Shown here piece after piece: positions 11,812 through 23,675 of a stretch of 64,000 bases of DNA. The notes beneath the pieces were generated by a model. The model was not told where the DNA came from and made no database searches. It saw only the letters and a list, made by a program, of their open reading frames with translations. The stretch's first letter is position 1, and each line of letters starts with the position of its first letter. The position numbers and the translations under genes are program-made. Source of the DNA: Lantana camara (lineage: Eukaryota > Streptophyta > Magnoliopsida > Lamiales > Verbenaceae); NCBI GenBank assembly GCA_037501455.1, contig CM074855.1:34257001-34321000 (forward strand). The letters run 5' to 3'.

Positions 11812-12754
11812 GTAGAATTTGGAGTTTGTAAATCTCTTGAATATATACTTGAGTAGGGTTTGATGATAAAAGGACGAATTCTTGGGTGTTTATGATTAGA
11901 AGCATGTTTATGATCAAATGATTGAAGCTTGCATGGAAACATTGAATTATATGGAAGTTGGAAGCATGAATATATATGTGGGGTTTTGGTGATGGATTCT
12001 TGATGAGTTGATGTATATTTCATGGTTTAATTGATGTATAAGTCAAGTATAATGTGTAATAGATGCATTTGAGTATTTGTGATGGAGTGGATATTGATGT
12101 GATATTAGTTTTGGGTGATTGTGGTTCGTTTCCCCTGTTTTCCCCCTGTTTTGCTGCTGCTGCTGCTGCGTAGCAGGTCGCGGCCGCGATCGAAAATAGA
12201 GCAAAAATGGTCGAGCCCGCGACCCACTCACAGCTTTGGCAGGACTTCAGGTCGCGGCCGCGGCCTGAAAAACACTAATTTTGATCGTGACCGCTACCCG
12301 TTTTTGGCCAAGTTTCGACATTTGAAAAATTGGAGGAAAATTCGGGGAAAAAATAGGTCGTGCCCGCGACCATTTTGTGAACAAAATGGCTCGCACCCGC
12401 GACCCCTGCATGTTCTGCATGGAAATTTGATTTTCAAACTTTAATTTCAGGGTTTTATTGGCTCGTTTCCGGTATGTGCTATTCATTTCCATGTCATATA
12501 TTGCATTAACTTGCATGTTATGAACTTTGGCATGAGTTTGTGAATTATTTTTCGAGTTTGATTTAATATGTCATTTTGGTTCCAAGTATGTGCATGCATG
12601 AAACCTTGCTACCAATATGAGCTCAAATATTCCTTGAAGTGAACAATTATGTGATTTAATTGTCCGACCATGCTATTGCATTATGTGAATACGCCGCTCG
12701 TCTTATTTGGTTCATACGAGTCAAGTCTTACGTACATTTGTCCTTGTTACACAG
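11812..12754 (+). other. Intron-like segment in A 5' LTR
   Basis: The donor is TTTCAAG|GTAGAA and the acceptor TTGTTACACAG|ATAACGG, 943 bp apart. The 3' LTR equivalent is 19219-19981. Element E has these two flanks directly joined. Splicing is an inference. Confidence 0.55.
12176..12404. repeat. Palindrome array, family A: GGTCGCGGCCGCGACC type (5' LTR)
   Basis: Six copies lie at 12176-12191, 12209-12225, 12250-12265, 12283-12299, 12356-12371 and 12388-12404. Several have decayed by one or two bases. The core is CGGCCG or CGCCCG-like, and the array starts 364 nt after the putative donor. Confidence 0.92.
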
Positions 12755-13149
12755 ATAACGGTCCCAGAGTCGAGGAGCACTTTCCATAGGGTGTTCCCTT
12801 TCTACTTTTGGTTGGTCAAGGTGAGGTTTAATTCCAGATATTTAGAACCCTTATAACCCTAAGTGCTGTTTTCGGCCAAAAGTATATATAGCTATAGTTT
12901 TCAAACTTTAATGATTTTCAACCGATTTCATGGAACGAATTGATTGATTGATTGATTGGGCGAGTAAGCATGTTCACTGTGGGCCCGAGGGTAGTGTATT
13001 GAGCCAACCGGGAAAGCAAGTGCTGACGAGCAACTCTTGCACTATCCTCACCGTTGTTGGGATCACCTCTGAATCCACCAGGAGGTTTAATTTGGTGGAG
13101 GAATAAACCCCGTACGTGGGAGTCATGTTCCCGACGTACAACATGATTG

Positions 13150-13177
13150 GATGGTTGGGTCTTGCAAGCCCACCATC
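13150..13177 (+). other. Conserved hairpin in A 5' LTR
   Basis: The stem is GATGG plus TGGGT pairing with GCCCA plus CCATC, with a bulged T and loop CTTGCAA. Matching hairpins with different paired bases occur in E, F, H and I. Confidence 0.6.
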
Positions 13178-13906
13178 ACCCGGAGGAAGAAGGGTTCATC
13201 AAACTGCTAATTGATCGCACATAATGAATTGCATGATCACTTAATAAATTGAAATAAGCATGTATTGTTAACTATTGGAGAAAGGTTGGAGAATTGCCCT
13301 CACTAGTTGGGCCACAGACTGAATTGATAATGATTGATAACTAAATTGACTTAGTTGTAATCTCGAGCGAGAATTCATATTCTATTCTTAAATTTATATT
13401 GTTTCTTTATAAAATCTTACCCGAAATTATGGCTTGTATGCTAATTGCGCTTATAATCATAAACCCCTTTACTCAGTCTTTCATAGACTGACATCTCACA
13501 TTTTCAGTTTGCAAGTTGAGTGCTAGGCGGGATCGAGTTGGTCTTATTTTGGGTCTTTCTTTTTAAGTCTAACATTCCTTTTTTATGTTAATATATATAT
13601 GACTTATGAATTATTTTGGGTACCTATGTATATCATAACTTGTTATGGAAGATGGATGTATATATTGAAGTGAACGACCCCGAATGTGATAATAAATGAA
13701 TGAATGCATATTATTCTACTTCTGCTTTATTGTCATACATGTTGATTTATTTGAGGGTTAGTCCTGCCTAGCTAGTGAGCCTTTTTTTTTAGTGTCTCTC
13801 GTTCGCTATATGCTCGATTCATGTATGGATTGTCCATTCTATATGTGGATTGAACTATAGTGCGGGGGATATGGCTACCTAGCGTTCCGGGTGCTACATC
13901 CCAAGG

Positions 13907-13918
13907 TGGTATCAGAGC
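13907..13918 (+). other. A primer binding site, initiator tRNA-Met
   Basis: TGGTATCAGAGC lies eight bases after the 5' LTR end and is complementary to the 3' end of initiator tRNA-Met. Confidence 0.95.
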
Positions 13919-14132
13919 CCGGTTGCAAAACCACGGTTCTAGTGTCGTGTCTTGTGAGTCTAAGCCGTACGACATTGGATTATTTGATGAATTACGAGTC
14001 TTGCATTTTACTTGAAGCTACCTGGATCTATTTGAATTATTTGAATTATGTGATTTATGTGTATTATAAGCTTTATTGCACCCATTTTGCACTTGTTAAT
14101 CAAACATGCATATATAGTGTTTGAATTTCAGG

Positions 14133-17100
14133 ATGCCTCGTGGAAGACCTCTTAGAGAGCGTTCTCCGGGTCATAGGCATCATCACCATTATCATTCTCC
14201 TCCACCTCCACCCTCTCAAGCTCAACCGCAGGATTTCTTGAATTCCATGGTACAACTTATAGATCAGAGATTAAGGGATTATATGCCTCCAGCACCACCA
14301 GCTCCTCAACCACCACCTGTACCTATTTCAGCTATATTACGGGAATTTCAAAATCAACACCCACCATGATTCTTCAAAGAAAATGATATGCAAGCCGAGA
14401 AATGGCTTAAGGAAGTTGAAAGGATTTGGAATCTTATCCCTTGTGAATCTAGAGAGAAGGCTCGGTGCACACTTACTTTAATTCAAGGGGAAGCTTATTC
14501 ATGGTGGGAGAGTACCAAGATCATCTTGGATGCCGCCGAGGAAGAAGTTACATGGGAGGTTTTTGTAAGGGAATTCAAGAAGAAGTTCATTCCTCCCTCA
14601 TCTCGCACTAGAAGGCTCAAGGAATTCACGGAGCTCAAATAAGGGGGTAGATCGGTTGCTGAGTATATAGCCGAGTTTGAGAGGTTGTCCAAGTATACAC
14701 CTAACATTGCAAGCGACGATTTCCACAAGGCTATGCAATTTATACAAGGTTTGAGGCTGGATATTCAAACGGCGATTGAAGCAGTTAATACAAGTACATG
14801 GAAGAAGGCCACTACGAAGGCCTTAAAAGTTGAAGATTCAATTAATGCTCGGAGATTCACATACAGGTCGGGTCAGGGCTCCGGTTCAGGGTCGAGGTCA
14901 AATTACAATCCCGGAAAAAGGCCGACCACTTATGATGTAGCTCCAACACAGTTTAAGGGTCCGACAAAGAAATTTAAGCCACAAGTGCCGTTCAGAAAGC
15001 TCCCCGTGCTACACCTACAGCGCCACCACCTACCGGTAAGCCCGGTTGTTCTTATTGTGGGTTACCTACTCATACTTATGAGGGTTTCCGGTGTCGTCTT
15101 AAACTTTGTTTGATTTGCGGGAGTGCCAATCACATGGTTGAGGGATGTCCGGATAAACGGGATCCGTCACCTGGGGGTCAGAGGCCACTCATCAGAGCCC
15201 ATTCATATGCCTTGGAAGGCGAAGAGCAGGATGCCGAGGTGGATCCAGCAGCCGTTGTTGAAGGCACCATTTGCATTCATGGCACAAATATACATACCTT
15301 GTTTGATCTGGGGGACTACCCACTCTTTTATTTCTTGTGATATTTCTATTAAATTGCCTTTACGTGTTAATTATTCTGATGCATGCTATGTGGTTAGTAC
15401 TCCATTTGGTGGTAGTGTAGAAACTAACCGGGTTTTTAAGGAGGTGCCGGTGAGTATTGAGGGTCGGGTTTTCTCAAAGGATTTTATTGAATTGCCGATG
15501 TCTCGTTATGGATCTATCTTGGGTATGGACTGGTTATACAAGCACTGTGCCACCGTTGATTGTCGGGCCAAGAGAATTCAGTTGGGTTCAGAAGTTGTCA
15601 CGGGTTGGAGTTCTAAAATTGTACCTTTATTATCTTTCTCCGAAGCTCAAAAATTGGTTCGTGATGGGACTACGGGATTTATAGCCTATATTCTGAATCA
15701 GCCTAAAGATCAAATGAAGTTAGAGAAAACAGAAGTGGTTAAAGAATTTCTCGAGGTTTTTCCCGAGAAGTTAGATTCATTGCCGCCGGATAGGGAGATA
15801 GAATTTATTATTGATTTGTATCCGAATGCCAAGCCGTACTCTAAAACTCCATATCGGATGGCTCCGGCGGAATTGAAAGAGTTGAAGGTGCAACTTGATG
15901 GTCTTTTGGAAGTCGGGTATATTGGACCAAGCTCGTCGCCGTGGGGTGCGCCGGTATTGTTTGTAAAGAAGAAAGATAGTACTTTAAGAATTTGTATTGA
16001 CTACCGGGAATTGAATAGGATGACCATCAAGAATAAATACCCTCTACCACATATTGAGGAGTTGTGTAACATACTCCAAGGGTCCAAAGTTTGTTCGAAA
16101 CTGGATCTACGACAAAGGTATTATCAACTAAGGATCCGAGCCGAAGATATATCAAAGACGGGTTTCAATACGAGATATGGGCATTATGAATTTGTAGTTA
16201 TGCCTTTTGGTTTGACGAATGCACCGGCCGTTTTTATGGACATGATGCATAGAATTTTCCGACCGTTTCTTGATAAATTTGTTGTAATTTTCATTGATGA
16301 TATTTTGGTCTTTTCCAACTCGGTAGAGGAACATGCAAAACATCTCAAGCTTGTGCTGAAAACTTTGAAGGAACATCAATTATTCGCAAGTTTAGCAAAT
16401 GTGAATTTTGGATCGACCGGGTTTCTTTCTTGGGTCACGGATTGGAAGTCGATCCCTCAAAAGATTGAAGCGGTGTTGAAGTGGGAGAAGCCAAAGAACG
16501 CATCCGAGGTTAGAAGTTTCTTGGGATTGGCGGAATATTATAGGAGGTTCGTGCAAGACTTCTCTAAGATAGCTGCTCCTTTAACCCGGTTAACAAAGAA
16601 AGATGTTAAGTATGTGTGGGATGACTCTTATGAGAAGAGTTTCAATATCTTGAAAGAGAAGTTGGTTTCAGCTCCGGTTTTAACCCTTCCTGAGGGTTGT
16701 GAAGGATACGTGGTTTATACGGATGCGTCAAAGGAAGGTTTGGGGTGTGTTCTAACTTAGAATGGAAAGGTGATTGCTTATGCATCCCAGAAATTGAAGG
16801 AATATGAAAAGAATTACCCGACACATGATCTTGAACTTGCAGCGGTGATATTTGCACTCGGAAAATAGAGACATTACTTGTATGGAGGGTCTTTTGAGAT
16901 TTTTACCGATCATAAGAGTTTCCAATATTTATTTACACAAAAGGATCTCAATATGAGGCAACGGAGATGGATGGAACGGTTAGAGGACTATGATTTTGTT
17001 ATTAAGTATCATCCCGGGAAAGCTAATGTGGTTACCGATGCGTTAAGTAGGAAGGTTAACGTATCGAATTTGGAAGTTGGGGAAAGTAATGGGATGGAGC

Positions 17101-18607
17101 CTATTGTGATTAAAGCTCGGGTTTCTAACATCTCCATTCAACCGGAATTAAAACAGAGAATGTTTGAGGCTCAAAATACGGATCCAGAAGTTCTGAGATT
17201 GGTTGCTAAGGCAAGAGAGGATTCAGAAAGTCCAATCGGGTTAGACGAAACTGGTCTTCTTCGTTTCGAGAACCGAGTGGTAGTACCCGATGAATTGAAA
17301 AGGGTATTTCTTGAAGAAGCACACAAGTCGGCCTATTCGGTCCATCCTGGAGGGAACAAAATGTATAAGGATCTCAAGCAATATTATTGGTGGCGGGATT
17401 AAAGAACGGCGTGGCCGAGTTCGTGAAACATTGCCTAACATGTCAGAAGGTTAAGGCCGAGCATCAAAAACCGGGAGGTCTTCTACAGCCGTTACCTATT
17501 CCTGAGTGGAAGTGGGAACAGGTGACAATGGATTTTATATCCGGGTTACCGAAGGAGAAGGGTGGATATGATGGTATTTGGGTGATTGTGGATCGTTTAA
17601 CGAAGTCTGCGCATTTTCTACCGGTCCGAATGACATACAAGATCCGTAAGTTGGCTGAGATCTATAATAGAGAAATTATTCGACTTCATGGGATTCCGGT
17701 GAGTATTGTTTCTGATAGAGATCCCCGATTTACTTCAAAGTTATGGCAAGAACTACAAGGGATTTTGGGCACGAAACACCAATTCAGCAAGATATTTCAT
17801 CCCCAAAACGATGGGCAGTCCTAGAGGGTGATAAGATATTTGGAAGATTTACTTCGAGCTTGTGCCTTAGATTTTCAAAATTCTTGGCATGATCAACTTC
17901 CTTTAATTGAATTTGAATATAACAATAGTTATCAAGCCTCAATTGGTATGGCTCCTTACGAGTTACTTTATGGTCGGAAATTTCAGTCACCGTTATTATT
18001 TGATTTGGAGGAATGGAAATGGACAAAACAAGAAGAAGTAAAGAAAGGTGAGAAAATTGAGAAACCTTCCAAAGCCGTGAGGGCTATGATTGAAAAAGTT
18101 CAACAGATACAACAACGGATGAAAGCTACACAAGATAGACAGAAAAGTTGTGCCGATATTCGCCGGAGGGATCTTGAAGTGGGGGATCGGGTTTTCTTGA
18201 AGGTATCTCCACGGAAAGGGTTTTCTCGTATTGGCAAAGGAGGTAAATTAAATCCTCGTTACGTGGGTCCGTTTGAAATTATCGAGAGGATTGGGGAAGT
18301 AGCTTACAGGTTGGATTTACCACCTAATCTTATCAGAATTCATAATTTTTATCACGTATCTCAGTTAAGAAAGTACTATCCAGATGAAACTGAAATTCTC
18401 CCCGTTGAAGAAGTGAAATTGGAACCGAATTTGTCATTTGTTCAGAAGCCGATTAGAATTTTGGACAGAAAGTATCAAGAGTTGAGGAACCGAAGCATTC
18501 CTATGGTCAAGGTATTATGGCGAAGTGACAAAACCGAAGAGATGACTTGGGAACCGGAAGAGAAAATTAAGAGGTTTCATCCGGAGTTGTTTATTTCCAA
18601 TCAGTGA
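14133..18607 (+). pseudogene. gag-pol: A gag-pol polyprotein, multiply disrupted
   Basis: The ATG at 14133 follows TTTCAG directly. In order: His/Pro-rich gag N-terminus, Retrotrans_gag ([21 protein letters not shown]), a degenerate and an intact zinc knuckle ([14 protein letters not shown]), protease (near 15300, frameshifted so DPGATHSF reads DLGDYPLF), RT ([14 protein letters not shown]), RNase H, integrase and a chromodomain-like C-terminus (RSIPMVKVLWRSDKTEEMTWEPEEK). Stops lie at 14367-14369, 14640-14642, 16758-16760, 16866-16868 and 17822-17824. Frameshifts lie near 14990, 15310 and 17390, and a short out-of-frame, shortened stretch at about 16388-16465 follows FIDD. Most stops fit C-to-T or G-to-A changes. 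Its closest relative in the window is E. The intact family would make the particle, copy the RNA and integrate the DNA. Confidence 0.95.
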
Positions 18608-18627
18608 ATCTGGGGACCATATTCTTC

Positions 18628-18642
18628 TAAGGGGGGGAGAGT
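18628..18642 (+). other. A polypurine tract
   Basis: TAAGGGGGGGAGAGT lies immediately before the 3' LTR and matches the tract in E. Confidence 0.88.
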
Positions 18643-19218
18643 TGAAACGCCCCAATTTCCGGAAGTTCAGGTAAGCACGCCACGAGTGGGTCTTCGGGAG
18701 TTGGGAGGTTTAATTTAATTATTTCATTTATCTATTTATAACTTTCATCATATTATATGCATTATATCTTCTCGCATTTATATGAATTGTCATTAACGTG
18801 AATTATATGAATTAATTGTTATATGTGATCTAATTGCACTACATGTCCTTAATTGACCTTTGTGTAAATTTGTGTACTTAATTGTGTTACATGAATTGCG
18901 GTTACTTGAGCATATTCCATGGAATGATACTTGATAGAATGACTTCAAATATTAGAGGGACTTATGTGCAAAAATGGATGACTCATGTCTATTCTTTCAA
19001 GACTTTGAATATATTATCTCATTTCTTCCAATTTATTCCATTTCATTCCAAGAGATACAAGAATTATCATACACCAACACACACTAAAAATCGGTCATTA
19101 CACCAAGGAAGAGAAGAAGAATTTCATCTCATATTTTAAGCTAGATTTTGGAGGTATTGTGAGGCTAGGATCATCGTCATCATCTTACCATTTCATCTCA
19201 TCCCTATTCCATTTCAAG

Positions 19219-19981
19219 GTAGAGCTTGGAGTTTGTAAATCTCTTAAATATATGCTTGAGTAGGGTTTGGTGATAATAGGATGAATTCTTGGGTGATTAT
19301 GATTAGAAGCATGTTTATGATCAAAAGGATTGAAGCTTGCATGGAACCATTGAATTATATGGAAGTTGGAAGCATGAATATATATGTGGGGCTTTGGTGA
19401 TGGATTCTTGAACAGTTGATGTATATTTGAGTATTTGTGATGGAGTGGATATTGATTTGTTATTGGTTTTGTGTGATTGTGGTTCGTTTCCCCTGTTTTG
19501 CTACTGCTGCGTAGCAGGTCGCGGCCGCGACCGAAAATAGAGCAAAAATGGTCGCGGCCGCGACCCACTCACAGCTTTGGCAGGACTTCAAGTCGCGGCC
19601 GCGACCTGAATAACACTAATTTTGAACGCGGCCGCTACCCATTTTTGGCCAAGTTTCGAGATTTGAAAAATTGAAGGAAAATTCGGAGAAAAAATAGGTC
19701 GCGCCCGCGACCCCTGCATGTTCTGCATGGAAATGTGATTTTCAAACTATAATTTCAGGGTTTTATTGGCTCGTTTCCGGCATGTGCACTTCATTTCCAT
19801 GTCATATATTGTATTAAGTTGCATGTTATGAACTTTGGCATGAGTTTGTGAATTATTTTCCGAGTTTGATTTAATATGTTATTTAATTATCCAACCATGC
19901 TATTGCATTATGGGAATACGCCGTTCGTCTTATTTGGTTCATACGAGTCAAGTCTTACGTAAACTTGTCCTTGTTACACAG
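19219..19981 (+). other. Intron-like segment in A 3' LTR
   Basis: The donor is TTTCAAG|GTAGAG and the acceptor TTGTTACACAG|ATCACGG, 763 bp apart; it is shorter than in the 5' LTR because of internal deletions. Confidence 0.5.
19517..19712. repeat. Palindrome array, family A (3' LTR)
   Basis: Five copies lie at 19517-19532, 19550-19565, 19591-19607, 19624-19640 and 19697-19712. The first two are perfect 16-bp palindromes GGTCGCGGCCGCGACC. Copies five and six of the 5' LTR array are fused into one here. Confidence 0.93.
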
Positions 19982-20375
19982 ATCACGGTCCCGGAGTCGA
20001 GGAGCACGCTCCATAGGGTGTTTCCTTTCTACTTTTGGTTGGTAAAGGTGAGGTTTAATTCCAGACATTTAGAACCCTTACAACCCTAAGTGCAATTTTA
20101 GGCCAAAAGAATATATAGCTATAGTTTTCAAACATTAATGATTTTCAACCTATTTCATGGAACGGATTGATTGATTGATTGATTGATTGGGCGAGTAAGC
20201 ATGTTCACTGTGGGCCCGAGGGTAGTGTATTGAGCCAACCGGGAAAACAAGGGCTGACGGGAAACTCTTGTACTATCCTCACCATTGTTGGGATCACCTC
20301 TGAATCCACCAGGAGGTTTGGTGGAGGAAAAAATCCCGTACGTAGGAGTCATGTTCCCGACGTACAACATGATTA

Positions 20376-20403
20376 GATGGTTGGGTCTTACAAGCCCACC
20401 ATC
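20376..20403 (+). other. Conserved hairpin in A 3' LTR
   Basis: It is the same stem as at 13150-13177, with loop CTTACAA. Confidence 0.55.
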
Positions 20404-21016
20404 ACCCGGAGGAAGAAGGGTTCATGAAACTGCTAATTGATTGCACGTAATGAATTGTATGATCACTTAATAAATTGAAATAAGCATGTATTGTTCACTA
20501 TTGGAGAAAGGTTGGAGAATTGCCCTCACTCGTCGGGCCACAGACTGAATTGATAATGATTGATAACTAAATTGACTTAGTTGTAATCTCGGGCGAGAAT
20601 ATATATTCTATTCTTAAATTTATATTGTTTCTTTACTAGGCGGGATCAAGTTGGTCTTATTTTGGGTCTTTTTTGTTGAGTCTAGCATTCCCTTTTTATG
20701 TTAATATGTATATAACTTATGAATTGTTTTGGGTACCTATGTATATCATAACTTGTTATGGAAGATGGATGTATATATTGAAGTGAACGACCCGAATGTG
20801 ATAATAAATGAATGAATGCATATTATTCTGCTTCCGCTTTATTGTTGTACATGTTGATTTATTTGAGGGTTAGTCTCTCCTTGCTAGTGAGCCGTTTTTT
20901 TTTAGTGTCTCCCGTTCGCTATAGGCTTGTTTCATGTATGGATTGTCCATTCCATATGTGGATTGAACTATAGTGCGGGGGATGTGGCTACCTAGCGTTT
21001 CGGGTGCTACACAATA

Positions 21017-21048
21017 CGACTCTAAACCCCGATTTTGCAACCTGGGGC
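21017..21048 (-). other. Sliver of C internal region between A and B
   Basis: These 32 bases lie between the A target duplication and the B 5' LTR. They end in ggggc, the B target duplication, whose last two bases form the end of C's primer binding site. Confidence 0.8.
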
Positions 21049-21459
21049 TGTGACACCCCGACTGTTCAATTGTACAGGTATGATATACGTGCGCGATTTA
21101 AATTCATTAATTATGTAATATATGATTTAATTGTCGTTTTATTTCTTATAATTTTCTTACTTGTCTTATTTGAATCTATTTGAACTTATGTGAATTTTGA
21201 TTATTTTGGAATTTATGATAATTGTGGATTTGAACCCAACACCTTTTGAACCAAACCAATTGAACCGGGAAACCTTGAACCGAACCGAACCCCCTTGAAC
21301 CGAACCAGTCCAAGGATTAAAGCCTTGAACCCTTTCTTTTCCCTCATTACGTTATTACATTAAGAGAAAGAAGAAAGAGAAGCTCTCAACTTTGTCCCAA
21401 GCTTTGATCACTTTGAATCACTATATCTCCTCCATTTCTTGACCAATTTCCGATTCGAA

Positions 21460-22437
21460 GTAAGTGCCGAACTCCCCATGACATCCACCATCTTTCTACC
21501 GATTGTTTTCTCTTGAGAATGTGATTTTGTTTGAGTTGTGGATATATGTGAATAGTAAGGGTTTTGGCCAATTTTGACGAATTTGAGTTCTTGGTTGGAT
21601 TTATTTGTTGTATAACTTCATTTATGTGTTCTATATGTGAAGAGTGTTGCATTTAATTCATGGTTTTGGTTGGGATTGCATTTATCATTTGACGACATAA
21701 ATGAGCTTGAATGTGTTTATTTGGGTTTGAGTTTTTGAGACTTGGTTCCATGATTCATGGTTATATATGCATACATTAGTGTATTTAGCATGTTAATTGT
21801 TGAGCTTGTTGCATTTGTTGGACAAATTTTCGTGTTTTGGAGGATTGGTTCGAACCCCTATTTCTCGCCAGTTTTTTGCTCCAGACGCGATCCAAACGAG
21901 CTTTTGGTGCCTTAGTGCATTTTGCAAACGCCCGTTTGGGTTGTAAAATTTTCGGGCAGTAGCTTTCTAAACGGGCGTTTGGTCGCCCTTTGTATTTTGC
22001 AAACGCCCGTTTGGAAAGCCAAATTTGTCACAGACGGTTCGTAAACACCCGTTTGATATTTGAGCTAAAATGGAAAACGGCCGTTTACTGGCCCAATGTC
22101 CGTTTTTGAATTTTTTGACTTTTCCGATTCGATTCCTAAGCTTCCGAAACGCCTTTATGTGTCTTCTATACATGCTTATTGGTAAATTTTGCGCTTGATA
22201 TGTGTTGTATGATTTGTTACGCATGAGCTTGGATTTCCATGCCTTTATTTGACCTAATATGATTCATTTGAATTATTTGTGGCTTGATTTGATATGAAGT
22301 TTCTAAGATATGAATCGATATGATTTGAGTGGCATGTTTATGCATCACATTTGCATCCATTGCATTCATAAGAATTTCCGGGTGTCTATTTGGTTCATAT
22401 GTAAGTCTAAGTCTCGGGTTGCATTCTTTTGTTTCAG
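21460..22437 (+). other. Intron-like segment in B 5' LTR
   Basis: It is 978 bp with donor GTAAGT and acceptor CTTTTGTTTCAG, which match plant splice consensus well. The 3' LTR has the same 978-bp interval once H is set aside (31616-32593), with both sites conserved. Confidence 0.55.
21891..22092. repeat. Palindrome array, family B: CAAACGCCCGTTTG type (5' LTR)
   Basis: Six units start near 21891 (decayed), 21924, 21968, 22000, 22042 and 22074. Cores are CGCCCG, CGGGCG or CGGCCG with AAA/TTT arms. The array starts 431 nt after the putative donor. Confidence 0.92.
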
Positions 22438-23675
22438 AGCCTCTTCAGGATATTCACAAGCCCGAGGTTTAGGTGTCTGTTAATCGTTTAACCCAGTTCC
22501 TCTCCTTTTTCCTTCAAGGTTAGGGTTAGGAGTTTTGTTTAGTTATGAATCCTATGGCCTAATGTGAAGTTTTCTTGCCCTGCATGCGACTCTATTATTT
22601 ATTATATAGTTAAATACGAGTGTTTATGATATGATTATGAATTTATGAACTTCCCTCCTGAGTTTTCGAAATCTGTATAAATATGAGCATAGGTAAGCTC
22701 TTGATTTTGAATCTCTTGGTACGTTTCATTTGATTCTAGCGAGTTGCGCCCTGAAAGATGGGATTATGGTTTGATTCCTAATTCTTGGGCCCCGGAGGTG
22801 TGGGTAAGGGAGACCTGGTGGTGATAACCTCCTTTGAAGTTCCGACGCGCGACTCTAAGAGAGATGGAGAAGGCGTGGTTCTTTGAGCCCTCGGTGAATA
22901 ACCGGGGAAGGCATATCGTAGGTTAGCTACCCCATATGTATTTGAATCAATATAGGTGGAGAGGGTTTGACTCCCGAACACCAAGGAGATGTGGTTGGAT
23001 TTGAATTTAGGAATTCTTTGAGTTTTATTTGATTCCAGGAGTTAAGGGAGGTCCGTTCTCGCCGGACGTTTGTTTACTTTTGTATTGGTGGTTATGAATC
23101 GAGTTGGGATTTCATTTATGAATTATTATCTATCTATTGAGAAATGGTTTGGTTTGCAAAACCCTAGCTCGGTTCATGATCGACCCCGTTTGATTATATG
23201 CTCTGCTCTATATGTATTTATGGTGTGGGTGTGCGTTTAGCCCCCCTCACTCGGTCGAGTTTTGACTGACCCCTTCCTTTTCCCACCTTAGTGCAGGTTG
23301 GCTCGAGCTAGGCGCGGAAGTGCGTCGTTTTGTTGTACTAGCTTGTTTTGGTCGAGTTGCATCATATTTACTTTTCCTTTGGAGATACTTGTACTCGCAC
23401 TTTTGTACTTGGATACCTTGTTACTTGTATTATTTTTCGCCCGGTGTGGCATTGTATATTTATTTGCTTATTTGTTGATCTTGGTTTTTGCTTTCGCCTT
23501 TCCGTTTTCTCGTTCTGCGCGCTCTATTTGGTTTTAGCCCCGCTTAGCTTAGTGTGTGAGTGTAGGTTCCCGTTCGCTTAGGCTTGGGTCCATGTATGGG
23601 CTTCTATTTCATATGAAATCCGAGTTTAGGTGCGGGGGATGTGAATGACCCACGCTCGGGCGTCACATCCTGAAG

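Larger units (their letters stand above)
11236..13898 (+). repeat. A 5' LTR (2663 bp)
   Basis: It starts TATAACGCCCCAA (from TGTAACGCCCC) and ends GGGTGCTACA. Landmarks are an A/C-rich leader-like stretch near 11660-11720, the intron-like segment 11812-12754 with the palindrome array, a second donor-like site near 12829, a structured block at 12960-13190 with a conserved hairpin, and a conserved 3' box GTGCGGGGGATATGG. Confidence 0.93.
11236..21011 (+). mobile_element. Element A: Ty3/gypsy chromovirus-like retrotransposon, complete but decayed
   Basis: Two LTRs (11236-13898 and 18643-21011) flank a primer binding site, gag-pol and a polypurine tract. The 5-bp target duplication is caaca (11231-11235) against caata (21012-21016), one base changed. 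A lies in the internal region of C. Multiple stops and frameshifts in gag-pol and several percent LTR divergence mark it as fairly old. Confidence 0.95.
18643..21011 (+). repeat. A 3' LTR (2369 bp)
   Basis: It aligns with 11236-13898 but is shorter. One gap removes a palindrome unit near 19712. Another of about 140 bp removes the stretch before CTAGGCGGGA near 20636. It ends TTTCGGGTGCTACA. Confidence 0.93.
21049..23667 (+). repeat. B 5' LTR (2619 bp)
   Basis: It starts TGTGACACCCCGAC and ends GGGCGTCACA. The leader-like part (21360-21459) precedes a canonical donor GAA|GTAAGT at 21460. The acceptor TTTTGTTTCAG ends at 22437. The 3' part has GCTAGGCGCGG and GTGCGGGGGATGTG boxes. Small ORFs at 23298-23581 are not genes. 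Confidence 0.94.

Noticed and set aside
13907..13918. Possible tRNA gene fragments
   Set aside because: Only the 12-base complement of the initiator tRNA-Met end is present, next to LTR ends. These are primer binding sites.
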